Source: a bacterium
GTDB taxonomy: Bacteria; Armatimonadota; HRBIN16
Length of the DNA stretch: 14,309 nt
Direction of reading: 5' to 3'
Assembly: GCA_025057335.1 (NCBI GenBank)
Contig: JANWXG010000044.1
Span: 1 to 14,309 of the forward strand
The notes below the pieces were generated by a model that had not been told where the DNA came from, searched no databases, and saw only the letters and a list, made by a program, of their open reading frames with translations. The first letter of the stretch is position 1. Each line of letters opens with the position of its first letter. Positions 1 to 7,218 of this stretch are shown piece by piece. The translations under genes and the position numbers were made by a program.

Positions 1-54
1 TGCGCCCATGGCGCGGTGTCAATAAAAGCAAAGGGGGCGTGCGTTCTCGTCAAT

Positions 55-129
55 CTGTCATGCTGAGCGCCAGCGAAGCATCTCCTTGTAGCAAGCGGCT
101 GAGATTCTTCGCTCCGCTCAGAATGACAG
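55..129. repeat. Foldback repeat (75 bp, inverted ends)
   Basis: The ends at 55-69 and 115-129 are inverted copies (CTGTCATGCTGAGCG against CTGTCATTCTGAGCG on the other strand, one mismatch). The inner parts AGCGAAGCATCTC and GAGATTCTTCGCT are also nearly complementary, so the whole unit folds back. A second full copy lies at 4989-5057 and a half copy at 4812-4843, so this is a dispersed element. I see no coding function. Confidence 0.8.
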
Positions 130-152
130 TGCGGGTCAGGAGGAGTGGTGTT

Positions 153-177
153 GGTCGCGACGGAGCGCGACCCTCCA
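153..177. repeat. Solitary palindromic unit of the ACGGAG-loop family
   Basis: The unit has the stem GGTCGCG/CGCGACC around the loop ACGGAG and ends in CTCCA. It is a single member of the hairpin family that forms the arrays at 7074-7218, 7434-7501 and 10927-11213. It lies in the leader of the first propeller gene. The rest of 1-288 shows only the foldback at 55-129 and the palindrome at 211-229. Confidence 0.75.
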
Positions 178-210
178 CCTGCCCAGGATGACAACGGTAT
201 GTAGTGTGTT

Positions 211-229
211 GCCTGTTGCGGCAACAGGC
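211..229. promoter_or_regulatory. 19-bp perfect palindrome upstream of first propeller gene
   Basis: GCCTGTTGC, one G, then GCAACAGGC form a perfect dyad 59 bp before the chosen start codon. Nine-base arms with a one-base centre suit a dimeric repressor operator. As RNA it would be an 8-bp stem with a CGG loop followed by CTTTG, so a weak terminator for upstream transcription is the alternative. The sequence does not decide between the two. Confidence 0.4.
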
Positions 230-288
230 TTTGACGAATGACTGGCTTTACCACAAACGCATCTATCAGCAAAGGAGGGTTCAGACAG

Positions 289-2298
289 ATGAAGGCTCGA
301 TGGTTCGTCCTTCTGGCGTTGCCGCTGCTATGGGGGGTGACTGCCAGCGCACAGGACAACCCCGATTCCCCTTGGGGACTGAAAAACGCGGACCTGTTTG
401 CCACCAACTTGCACAGCGTGAACTGGTTGTTCTCCAGCGGCGGCGTGGTGGGCACTCCCGTCAGCCTGGGATCGCAGGTGAACAGACCAGGCGGGCACTA
501 CGAAGTTCAGATTATGTTCGATTCGCAGGGCAACCTGTACGTTCGCGGTAGCACCGCACCCAACGCAGAGCCGAACAACAGCGTGCGCATTTACTCGCTC
601 ACGCCAGAGGGTGTGCTACGCTGGAGGTCAGACAACCTGTTTGGCAACTTCACCGGTCCTGGTCCGCTCGTAGGACAGAACGCAGTGTATGCTCTGGGAT
701 CCGAGTACGGCAAGACAGGCGCAGGTAGCACCCCTGTAGTAGCAGCGCTGGACAAAAACACGGGCGCCACGTTGTGGACGCGCACGCTACCGGAAGGGGA
801 ACCGGGCTACGCCGCTACCCTGTTCAACGGCGTGCTGTACGTGGCGACGCGCGACTACCTGCGTTCCACTGGCGAAGAGGACATCCCCACCGTGACCATC
901 TACGCCATCAACGCAGCCAACGGCAACATCCTTCGCCGGTACGACGTGACCGTTTCCCGAACCGGCTGGACAGCGACCCCGCGCACTTCGCTGACCATCG
1001 TGCCGAATGCCTTCGGCGCAGGCGCGCATGGGCTGTACTTCACAGTAGACCGCGCCCCAGCAAGACCAGCTGACCCCACTGTGTTTGGTATTAACCTCGC
1101 CACAGGCGATTACTGGGCGACCTCGGCGGGCAAGGCGAACCACAGCCACATCATCTACTCGCCCGTGACCAATGAGCTCATTAAGGTCTCGTGGAGCGAC
1201 TACGGTCAGACCATCGCTACTTTTGACCCGCGCACGGGCGCCATCAAGCATCAGTCCAACTGGAACCCTGTGTCGATAATCGACCCACTGCGCTCTCTGG
1301 AAGACCCCAACTCGGTGCTATCGAACAACATCGGCGGGCATGGCTACTGCGACACCGCTGCGCTGCTGCCCGACGGTACGTCGGTGATTACGGCAGGCTT
1401 CAACGGAACGGTCGCCCTATACACCCGTGATGCGACGGGAGCGTACACAGGGCGTATCCTCATGCAGGGCGCGTCGTATTGGGGTGAGTACCACAACATG
1501 GCGCAGCTGGTCGTGCCTCCCGATGGGCTGCAACCCATCTGGATCACCGCAACCCGCTCCGAACGCTCCGAAACGGGGCAGACAGTGATGGTGGTGGCGG
1601 TTGGTGCGCTCACAGGTGAGGTACTGTGGCAGTACGACACGGGGCGAGGTAGCCATGTTGACCTGCGCGGCGGCGCCGTGATAGGGCCCAGCGGCTACGT
1701 GTACTACATGACGCCCGACAACGTGCTGCACATCCTTAAGCCCGCGCCCGCGCCGCAGATCGATGGCGTGGTGGAGATGCCCGGCTATGTCGGACCCGTG
1801 AACACGGGCAGCGGAGACGGTACCTACACGGCAGCCATCCCGCTCACGCTGGAGTTCCGTCAGCCCGGCACGCAGACCGTGCAGTTCCGCAAGACGGTGG
1901 CGCTCAGCGTGAGCAATGGCGTCGCTACCTTCAAGCTGAACAACATCCGGGCAGGTACTTACGACATCGCCGCAAAAGGGTACATCAATTACGTCCTCTG
2001 GAACAATGTTGCGCGGACGTTCCGGTTTAGCCGAACTATCCGTGCGCTGGTACCGAACGTGACGGTGCCCGCGAATGGCACAGGCAGCGTGACGGTAAAC
2101 CTGACGCTGTTCGCTGGCGACGCCGACGGCGACAACGAGGTCTCGCTGCTGGACTTCGGCTTGCTGCTGCCAGCATTCGGCACCGCGCGCGGAGGCAGCG
2201 GCTGGAGCCAGACGCTGGACTTCGACGGCGACGAGGAGGTCTCGCTGTTGGACTTCGGCGTGCTGCTGCAGAACTTCGGTCTGGTCGGCGAGGAGTAG
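289..2298 (+). CDS. Secreted PQQ-type beta-propeller protein with C-terminal dockerin-like module
   Basis: 669-residue exported protein of unknown substrate. The start at 289 is chosen because AAAGGAGGG (271-279) sits at ideal spacing and the next residues are a classic signal peptide: MKAR, a hydrophobic core, then an Ala-Ser-Ala-Gln cleavage region at about residue 21. An upstream in-frame ATG at 238 lacks these. Residues about 75-485 carry PQQ-like propeller repeats, with signature strands LDKNTGATLW (near 155-164), NAANGN and LTGEVLWQYDTG (near 442-453). Residues about 490-605 look like an Ig-like or carboxypeptidase-regulatory-like beta domain. The C-terminus holds two EF-hand-like calcium loops, DADGDNEVSLLDF (611-623) and DFDGDEEVSLLDF (644-656), spaced as in type I dockerins. 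The known role of such modules is calcium-dependent binding to a cohesin or surface partner; no cohesin is seen here. No catalytic PQQ-dehydrogenase residues were recognised, so an enzymatic role is unproven. Paralogue of the next gene. Confidence 0.85.
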   Translation: MKARWFVLLALPLLWGVTASAQDNPDSPWGLKNADLFATNLHSVNWLFSSGGVVGTPVSLGSQVNRPGGHYEVQIMFDSQGNLYVRGSTAPNAEPNNSVRIYSLTPEGVLRWRSDNLFGNFTGPGPLVGQNAVYALGSEYGKTGAGSTPVVAALDKNTGATLWTRTLPEGEPGYAATLFNGVLYVATRDYLRSTGEEDIPTVTIYAINAANGNILRRYDVTVSRTGWTATPRTSLTIVPNAFGAGAHGLYFTVDRAPARPADPTVFGINLATGDYWATSAGKANHSHIIYSPVTNELIKVSWSDYGQTIATFDPRTGAIKHQSNWNPVSIIDPLRSLEDPNSVLSNNIGGHGYCDTAALLPDGTSVITAGFNGTVALYTRDATGAYTGRILMQGASYWGEYHNMAQLVVPPDGLQPIWITATRSERSETGQTVMVVAVGALTGEVLWQYDTGRGSHVDLRGGAVIGPSGYVYYMTPDNVLHILKPAPAPQIDGVVEMPGYVGPVNTGSGDGTYTAAIPLTLEFRQPGTQTVQFRKTVALSVSNGVATFKLNNIRAGTYDIAAKGYINYVLWNNVARTFRFSRTIRALVPNVTVPANGTGSVTVNLTLFAGDADGDNEVSLLDFGLLLPAFGTARGGSGWSQTLDFDGDEEVSLLDFGVLLQNFGLVGEE

Positions 2299-2312
2299 GC
2301 TTCGCTGCGCAT

Positions 2313-2345
2313 CCCCTCTCCCGACGGGTCGGGAGAGGGGTGTTT
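2313..2345 (+). terminator. GC-rich hairpin terminator after first propeller gene
   Basis: CCCCTCTCCCGAC (2313-2325) and GTCGGGAGAGGGG (2328-2340) are exact inverted copies separated by GG, followed by TGTTT. It begins 14 bp after the stop codon. The T-tract is short, so the hairpin may mainly protect the mRNA 3' end. The same element follows the next gene. Confidence 0.65.
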
Positions 2346-2404
2346 CCTGCTCTGCGCGAGGGAGGAAATCCCTGAAGAGCCACTAAACTTTTACAATGGA
2401 GCAG

Positions 2405-2438
2405 CCTGCGGTAACGAACATGTTAAGCTTACTGCAGG
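2405..2438 (+). other. Stem-loop in leader of second propeller gene
   Basis: CCTGCGGTAA (2405-2414) pairs with TTACTGCAGG (2429-2438): ten pairs including one G-U if read as + strand RNA, with a 14-base loop. It lies about 130 bp before the start codon in a 225-bp gap that otherwise shows only a small TTCGC/GCGAA hairpin (2485-2498). It does not match a riboswitch I know. Confidence 0.35.
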
Positions 2439-2565
2439 AAGGTATCTGGTAAGGAGCGAATCTTCGGCAGGAACATCCCGTGTGTTCGCTGTGGCGAATC
2501 GCCCCGCGCGAAGCTGGGGCATGATAGATAACATCGTTTCACTGTCACGAAAAGGAGGGTGCAAG

Positions 2566-4653
2566 ATGAAAGGACGGCTCGCTCTACTCGTGTCCCTCGT
2601 TGCGCTGTTCCTGCTGATGGTGAGCGCTGCCTGGGGGCAGGCGGACAACCCCGACGGTCCTTGGGCGCTGAAGAACGCCGACATCTACGGTACCAACGTC
2701 ACTACCGCTCCTTACCTCTTCGGGAGCGGGGGAGTAAGAGTGCGAGAGGTTCCCCTTCCCGCTGGAGTACAGCCTCCGCGTCACGGCTTCCACAGCCAGA
2801 TTATGTTCGACTCGCGAGGCAACCTCTACTGGCGGGGCAGCAACAACGAGCCCAGCCCCAATCCCAACGAGAGCGTGAGCATCTACTCGCTCGCCCCAGA
2901 CGGCAGCCTCCGCTGGAAATCGGACAACCTGTTCGGGCACTTTGGTAGCTGGGGCGGTCTCCTGATCGGGCAGCAGAGGGTGTACGCCGTCGGTCGCGAG
3001 TTCGGCAAGACGGGCCCGGGTTCGCGCCCTGTGCTGGCGGCGCTGGACAAAAACACTGGAGCTACCCTGTGGATCCGGGAATTGCCGCCAGGACCAAGAT
3101 ACTGGTCCTGCGCCATGGCGCTTGCTAACGGTACACTGTACGTGGCGTCAGAGCCGTGGTTGAAGACTATCGGCGAAGAGGATGTGCCCGTCATTACGGG
3201 CATGGCGGTGAACGCTGCTAACGGCACGGTCACCTTCATCAACGACTACCCGCTGCCCGCAGGTATCCCAATTAGTACGGCTATTGCAGGCATCCCCAAC
3301 CAGTCGTTCACCATCGTGCCTAGTGCGTTTCCGGGAGGTCAGGCAGGCATCTTCTTCAACCTGCGCGCAGGGCAAGCAGGGGTAGAGACCGTCTTCGCCA
3401 TCAATCTCTCCACGGGCGCGATGCAATGGAAACAGGTGGGGGAGCTGGCGAACCACAACCACCTCATCTACGCGCCAGCCAACCGCGAGCTGTACAAGGT
3501 CTCCTGGAGCGACTACGGCTACACCTTCACGGTGTACGACGTAGCGACAGGCGCTATCAAGGGACGCCTCAACACACGCACGGAATCGGTGCTAGACCCC
3601 ATTGCGCCTTCCGATGGCTCGCCCAACCCTCTGCGCCATGAGGTTGGCGGCCATGGCTGGTGTGACACTGCCTGCCTGCTACCCGACGGCAGGTCCATCA
3701 TCACCTCGGACTTCAACGGCGTAGTAAGCATCTACTCCAGCGACGGACGCGGCAACCTGAGCCATCGAATCCTGCTTTCTGGTCCGTCGCATTGGGGCGA
3801 GATGCACCACTTCGCGCAACTCATCCCTGTGCCTGCGGGACCCGCACCCGGCGGGGTCTGGATAGCGATGACCCGCCACAATGCTGACGACCCTCTGCGC
3901 AGCGAGACTGTGCAGGTTATCGCGGTAGACGTGACGACGGGGCAGGTACTGTGGCAGTACGACACGGGCATTTGGGGACCGCTGTGGCACCACTTCTACA
4001 CCTTTGAGTACGGCGCACGCGCCCCTGTTGCCATCAGCCCCAACGGCAGGCTGTACTATGTGCGTCAGAACGCGCTGTACATCATTGAGCCTGCCGAGGC
4101 ACCGCAAATCGATGGTACAGTGAAGCTGGTCGGCTTCATCGGCTCGCCGAAATACGGTAGCGGAGACGGCGAATGGGTCGTGGCGCCTCCATTGACGCTG
4201 GAGTTCCGCCGCCCGGGCACCACCGATGTGGTGTTCCGCAAGAGCATTGCGCTCAACGTGAACACCGCCACTGAATCTGGTGCCGCAGTAGGCGGGTTCA
4301 AGCTGAACGGCATTACACCCGGCACGTACGACATCGCCGCCAAGCGCTACATTCAGGAGCGTTTCGGCAGATACTACGAGTTCTCGCGCTGGCTGAGGGC
4401 AGTAGCGCGGGACGTGGTGGTACCACCAACAGGCACAGGCAGCGTGTCTGTGGAGCTCGTCCTGTTCAACGCCGACGCCGACAACGATAACGAGGTCTCG
4501 CTGCTGGACTTCGGTTTGCTGCTGCAGGCGTTCGGAACCGTACGCGGAGACAGCGGCTGGAGCCAGGCAGTAGACCTCGACGGCGACGAGGAGGTCTCGC
4601 TGCTGGACTTCGGCGTGCTGCTACAGAACTTTGGCTTGACCGGCGAGGAGTAG
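2566..4653 (+). CDS. Second secreted PQQ-type beta-propeller protein with dockerin-like module
   Basis: 695-residue tandem paralogue of the preceding gene. The start at 2566 follows the same AAAGGAGGG ribosome binding site (2551-2559) and gives a clean signal peptide: MKGR, a long hydrophobic core, cleavage near Trp-Gly-Gln-Ala at about residue 24. The propeller carries the shared block GKTGxGSxPVxAALDKNTGATLW and the strand QVLWQYDTG. Both paralogues keep GGHG(Y/W)CDTA with LLPDG, and a WGExH motif, suggesting a conserved functional face. A beta domain (about 520-630) precedes two calcium-loop repeats beginning near residues 637 and 670 (DADNDNEVSLLDF and DLDGDEEVSLLDF). N-terminal and middle parts have clearly diverged from the first gene, but the last 60 residues and the sequence past the stop are almost the same. 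Likely exported and anchored or docked outside the cytoplasm; substrate unknown. Confidence 0.85.
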   Translation: MKGRLALLVSLVALFLLMVSAAWGQADNPDGPWALKNADIYGTNVTTAPYLFGSGGVRVREVPLPAGVQPPRHGFHSQIMFDSRGNLYWRGSNNEPSPNPNESVSIYSLAPDGSLRWKSDNLFGHFGSWGGLLIGQQRVYAVGREFGKTGPGSRPVLAALDKNTGATLWIRELPPGPRYWSCAMALANGTLYVASEPWLKTIGEEDVPVITGMAVNAANGTVTFINDYPLPAGIPISTAIAGIPNQSFTIVPSAFPGGQAGIFFNLRAGQAGVETVFAINLSTGAMQWKQVGELANHNHLIYAPANRELYKVSWSDYGYTFTVYDVATGAIKGRLNTRTESVLDPIAPSDGSPNPLRHEVGGHGWCDTACLLPDGRSIITSDFNGVVSIYSSDGRGNLSHRILLSGPSHWGEMHHFAQLIPVPAGPAPGGVWIAMTRHNADDPLRSETVQVIAVDVTTGQVLWQYDTGIWGPLWHHFYTFEYGARAPVAISPNGRLYYVRQNALYIIEPAEAPQIDGTVKLVGFIGSPKYGSGDGEWVVAPPLTLEFRRPGTTDVVFRKSIALNVNTATESGAAVGGFKLNGITPGTYDIAAKRYIQERFGRYYEFSRWLRAVARDVVVPPTGTGSVSVELVLFNADADNDNEVSLLDFGLLLQAFGTVRGDSGWSQAVDLDGDEEVSLLDFGVLLQNFGLTGEE

Positions 4654-4667
4654 GCTTCGCTGCGCAT

Positions 4668-4707
4668 CCCCCCTCCCGACCCGTCGGGAGAGGGGGAGGT
4701 TTCTTTT
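4668..4707 (+). terminator. Hairpin terminator after second propeller gene
   Basis: CCCCCCTCCCGAC (4668-4680) faces GTCGGGAGAGGGGG (4683-4696) with a small bulge, followed by the T-rich run TTTCTTTT. It corresponds to the terminator after the first propeller gene, including the identical lead-in TAGGCTTCGCTGCGCATCCC. Confidence 0.7.
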
Positions 4708-4721
4708 GCGCTCACCCTATC

Positions 4722-4753
4722 GCCCCTCTCCTGTTGGGAGAGGGGCTTATCTC
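4722..4753 (+). terminator. Second, backup hairpin terminator
   Basis: GCCCCTCTCC (4722-4731) and GGAGAGGGGC (4737-4746) form a 10-bp stem with a five-base loop, followed by TTATCTCTTT. It is placed directly behind the first hairpin. Confidence 0.6.
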
Positions 4754-4811
4754 TTTGGGGCAAGGTTCCCTGCGAGCCGTCCTCCGTTATACGGAGTGTC
4801 AGTCAAGTGGG

Positions 4812-5170
4812 GCAGAGATTCTTCGCCCTGCTCAGAATGACACAGGTGCAATGACGTGCGCGTCTACCAACATGGCGCGCCTTGGCATCAGAGTACGCAC
4901 GACACACTCTGTCAGCTTGTGGTGAAGCACGTGAGTGCTTCCCCTTGGCAAACAATATAGACTTCAGAATGGCAGAGATTCCCATTGCCATGCTCAGCGT
5001 CAGCGAAGCATCTCTATTGATAGGCGATGAGATTCTTCGCTCCGCTCAGAATGACAGGAGGCGCACTCACGTGCGCTACTACCAACATGGCGCCCGACAG
5101 ACTGTTTAAGCCCGTAGTGAAGCACGTGAGTGCCTCTCCTTGACAAACAACATAGACTTCAGAATGACAG
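4812..5170. repeat. Gene-free block with a tandem duplication of foldback repeats
   Basis: The block 4815-4974 is repeated at 5029-5170. Matching landmarks are GAGATTCTTCGC (4815, 5029), CTACCAACATGGCGC (4864, 5079) and GTGAAGCACGTGAGTGC (4922, 5117), offset by about 215 and then 195 bp. A full copy of the foldback seen at 55-129 lies at 4989-5057. GCGCACTCACGTGCGC (5061-5076) is itself a hairpin, and its surroundings are the inverted partner of the 5115-5140 stretch. No ORF here has a ribosome binding site or family likeness, so this is repeat DNA rather than a gene. Confidence 0.7.
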
Positions 5171-5212
5171 AAAGGATAAAGGGCAACGGTTCCTGTTGAG
5201 TCGTCGCGCAGG

Positions 5213-5280
5213 AAAAAGCGCACTGAAGTGCACTACTGCAAACGTGAGGGAGTTTGTCGTGAAGAAGGTAAGCGCTTTTT
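5213..5280. repeat. 68-bp foldback with AAAAAGCGC ends
   Basis: AAAAAGCGC (5213-5221) and GCGCTTTTT (5272-5280) are exact inverted ends, and the flanking interior is partly complementary. The interior GCGCACTGAAGTGCACTACT resembles the elements at 5061-5080. Because each strand ends in GCGCTTTTT, it could end transcription of the - strand mini-gene operon just to its right. Confidence 0.5.
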
Positions 5281-5314
5281 CGGCTCACCAAGAGGTCGCC
5301 CTGGCATGCCCGCC

Positions 5315-5650
5315 CTATAACCTCTGCTGCAACGTGTTTTGCTCCAGATGGGATAACCGTTCTTCAAGGCGTTCCACCTTGTCGCGCAGGGTGTTCAGGG
5401 TGTTATCTGAGCTGAGCACAAACTGCGTGTTGTGCTCACGCATCTGCTGAAACTGTTGACGCAGCGCTTCCAGCTCCTTCTTCAGCGCCTCCGTACCCTG
5501 CGTCTGCGCTTGCAGACGCATCCGCTCGATTTTCACCTTGTGCGAGTAGTGGCTGATAATCCATATCAGCGGCACGAAGAAGACGAGCAATCCTGCCGAA
5601 CCTAACAACACTCCGAAGCCAATCGCAATAGCGTCCCATCCGCCAAGCAT
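5315..5650 (-). CDS. Small membrane-anchored coiled-coil protein C (PspB-like layout)
   Basis: 111-residue protein, third of three related small genes. One hydrophobic segment at about residues 8-33 is followed by a basic stretch (HYSHKVKIERMRLQ) and then a long charged heptad-repeat helix to the end. The pattern VPLIWIISHYSHK resembles the PspB membrane exit (PIWLWLHYSN), so a PspB-like topology is visible, but homology is not established. It shares QMRExxTQ, a TLxxL step and LExRLxxLE heptads with its two upstream neighbours. The start has GGGTGAG upstream and lies 13 bp after the preceding stop. It probably sits in the cytoplasmic membrane with the coiled coil in the cytoplasm and oligomerises, perhaps with its paralogues. 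Function unknown. Confidence 0.75.
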   Translation of the reverse strand: MLGGWDAIAIGFGVLLGSAGLLVFFVPLIWIISHYSHKVKIERMRLQAQTQGTEALKKELEALRQQFQQMREHNTQFVLSSDNTLNTLRDKVERLEERLSHLEQNTLQQRL

Positions 5651-5663
5651 GACAACTCACCCG

Positions 5664-5942
5664 CTACAGCCGAACTTGTGTCCCTTGTGTTTCTATCGTG
5701 CTCACACGCTGCTCTAGCGTGTCCAGTCGACGCTCGATGCTCTGCAAGGTTTCCTCGAAAGTCAGCGCATACTGCGTGCTGGTTTCGCGCACCTGCGCCA
5801 GCTCTTGGCGAATCTGCTCCAGCGCCTTGTCGGTCTTCTCCTGGCGTATCTTCTCCTGCTCGATGCGATAGCGCGTCCACATCGCGAAGAAGGGCGTGCC
5901 GAAAATCAACACCACTGTCACTAGCGCAATGAGCTCTCCCAT
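5664..5942 (-). CDS. Small membrane-anchored coiled-coil protein B
   Basis: 92-residue protein. The start at 5942 gives MGELIALVTVV, a single membrane helix (about 2-20), then WTRYRIEQEKIRQEK and an uninterrupted charged helix. A longer reading to 6110 is rejected because it overlaps the upstream gene and its extra residues look non-natural. The start lies 7 bp after the stop of protein A, with GGGGTGAAGAGGAG just upstream. It shares VRExxTQYxL, TLxxIExRL and a terminal heptad series with proteins A and C. Such proteins usually scaffold or sense at the membrane, but no domain with a known activity can be seen. Confidence 0.78.
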   Translation of the reverse strand: MGELIALVTVVLIFGTPFFAMWTRYRIEQEKIRQEKTDKALEQIRQELAQVRETSTQYALTFEETLQSIERRLDTLEQRVSTIETQGTQVRL

Positions 5943-5949
5943 CTCCTCT

Positions 5950-6231
5950 TCACCCCACGGTGTGCGTCGAGCGCTGCTGCTCCAGCTGGGCGAGGCGCTC
6001 TTCCAGCTGTTGCAGGCGGTCTTCGAGGCGTTGCAAGGTCTGCTCCAGCGCCAGGTCGTACTGCACCCCTGTCTCACGCATCTGCTCGATCTGCTGGCGC
6101 AGCTCGGCAAGCGCCTTGTCCTCGCGTGCTGCCTCGAGCTTCATCACCTCCAGACGATAACGCATCGAAACAGAGATAATCAGCGCTGCAATGAGCATGA
6201 TGGGAATGGACAGCAGAGCTAGTTCCAACAT
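5950..6231 (-). CDS. Small membrane-anchored coiled-coil protein A, overlapping hisA
   Basis: 93-residue protein with a membrane helix at about residues 2-22, a basic exit (MRYRLEVMKLE) and a heptad-repeat coiled coil (about 25-88) rich in Glu, Gln, Leu and Arg. Its ATG lies inside the 3' end of hisA: the two genes share 13 bp, and AGGTGAGG gives a good ribosome binding site within hisA. Translation is therefore probably coupled to hisA. It is the first of three consecutive paralogues, recognisable by QMRETGVQYDL, TLQRLEDRL and repeated LExRLxxLE. Nothing in the sequence links it chemically to histidine synthesis. It may simply share the operon, or form a membrane assembly with proteins B and C. 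Confidence 0.8.
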   Translation of the reverse strand: MLELALLSIPIMLIAALIISVSMRYRLEVMKLEAAREDKALAELRQQIEQMRETGVQYDLALEQTLQRLEDRLQQLEERLAQLEQQRSTHTVG

Positions 6232-6947
6232 TTTCGCCTCACCTGCTCTATCGCTTCGCGCAAGCGAATGCTGCCCGTGTACAACGCCTTGCCGAGGATG
6301 GCTCCTTCCACGCCTGCCTCCTGCAGTGCGAACAGGTCGTCTACCGTCGCGATGCCTCCGGAGGCGATGACAGGGATTCCCCCTCGCTCGACCAGCCTGT
6401 ACATCAATTCGAGGTTCGAGCCTCGGAGCGTGCCATCGCGCGAGATGTCGGTCACGATGACGCGCCGTGCGCCCCGACCCGCCATCTGCTGGATGAGGTC
6501 TATCGCATCGATTTCGGTTTGCTCCTGCCAGCCTGCGATAGCAACGTTGCCTCCGCGTACATCTACACCCAGCACTACTCGCTCACCCCACTGACGGAAC
6601 ATGCGCTCGGCGAAGTCGGGATGTGTCACGGCAACGCTCCCCAGGATGACACGAGCAGCGCCTGCCTCGAACGCCTGCTCTATCGCCCGTTCGCTGCGCA
6701 GACCGCCCCCGAACTGCACGGAGATGCGTACCGCTTGACAGATGTCTCGCAGTAGAGCCAGCTGCTGAGGCTCCCCCTGGCGCGCTCCGTCTAGATCTAC
6801 CACGTGTAGCCAGCGCGCCCCCTCGTCCTGCCAGCGCAGAGCAGTCTGCACCGGGTCGTCACTGTACACTGTCTCCTGGTCAAAGCGTCCCTGCAGGAGA
6901 CGCACGCAGCGTCCACCTCGGAGGTCTATGGCTGGATACAGTTCCAT
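6219..6947 (-). CDS. hisA: HisA, ProFAR isomerase (BBM II isomerase)
   Basis: 242 residues, the usual length. HisA catalyses the Amadori rearrangement of ProFAR to PRFAR in histidine biosynthesis in the cytoplasm. Visible features of the (beta-alpha)8 barrel are the N-terminal AIDLRGG with catalytic Asp8, VQFGGGLR, the second catalytic Asp129 in VLGVDVRGG, VTDISRDGT with Thr166 and Asp171, and the phosphate-binding IASGGI and GAILGKALYTG. The start at 6947 is set by the family N-terminus; an in-frame ATG at 7004 and further upstream codons would add unmatched residues. The context is odd: hisH, hisB and hisD lie over 4 kb away beyond three dioxygenase genes, hisF is absent from the window, and hisA instead leads three small membrane proteins. 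Confidence 0.96.
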   Translation of the reverse strand: MELYPAIDLRGGRCVRLLQGRFDQETVYSDDPVQTALRWQDEGARWLHVVDLDGARQGEPQQLALLRDICQAVRISVQFGGGLRSERAIEQAFEAGAARVILGSVAVTHPDFAERMFRQWGERVVLGVDVRGGNVAIAGWQEQTEIDAIDLIQQMAGRGARRVIVTDISRDGTLRGSNLELMYRLVERGGIPVIASGGIATVDDLFALQEAGVEGAILGKALYTGSIRLREAIEQVRRKCWN

Positions 6948-7020
6948 CCTCTCGTATTTGACCCGCTCGCCCACGTAAAGTTTCTCAGAGGTTTGTCGCT
7001 CCATCCTGCTTCGCCTGTCG

Positions 7021-7037
7021 TGTAGGCTTAGCCTACA
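7021..7037. promoter_or_regulatory. 17-bp perfect palindrome upstream of hisA
   Basis: TGTAGGCTTAGCCTACA has two eight-base arms around a single T. It lies 74-90 bp before the hisA start. The geometry fits an operator for a dimeric regulator. A hairpin in the hisA leader is the alternative. No regulator gene is present in the window to pair with it. Confidence 0.4.
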
Positions 7038-7073
7038 ACGGCGTACCAATACTCTGCCTACCGCAAGCCCTCT

Positions 7074-7218
7074 GAAGGGTCACACTCCGTCGTGAGCCTC
7101 TCTAGTAGTAACCACAATCTGGAGGGTCACGCTCCGTCGTGACCCCGTGTGGACGCGACGGAGCGCGTCCCTCCAGCGTGAACATACGGGCTGGACGCGA
7201 CGGAGCGCGTCCCTCCAG
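7074..7218. repeat. Palindromic-repeat array 1 (left of dioxygenase block)
   Basis: Four hairpin units are seen: 7074-7100, 7119-7146, 7151-7176 and 7192-7218. Two types alternate by stem: GGGTCACG with loop CTCCGT, and GGACGCG with loop ACGGAG. Each is flanked by CTGGAG or CTCCAG. The stretch 7119-7218 reappears inverted at 11116-11213: the first 46 bp match exactly (7173-7218 with 11116-11161) and the rest differs at about seven sites by eye. Confidence 0.85.

Noticed and set aside
289..4653. Assignment of the propeller genes as PQQ-dependent alcohol dehydrogenases
   Set aside because: The propeller strands fit, but the cofactor-contact Cys pair and catalytic Asp pattern of those enzymes were not recognised, so only the fold is claimed.
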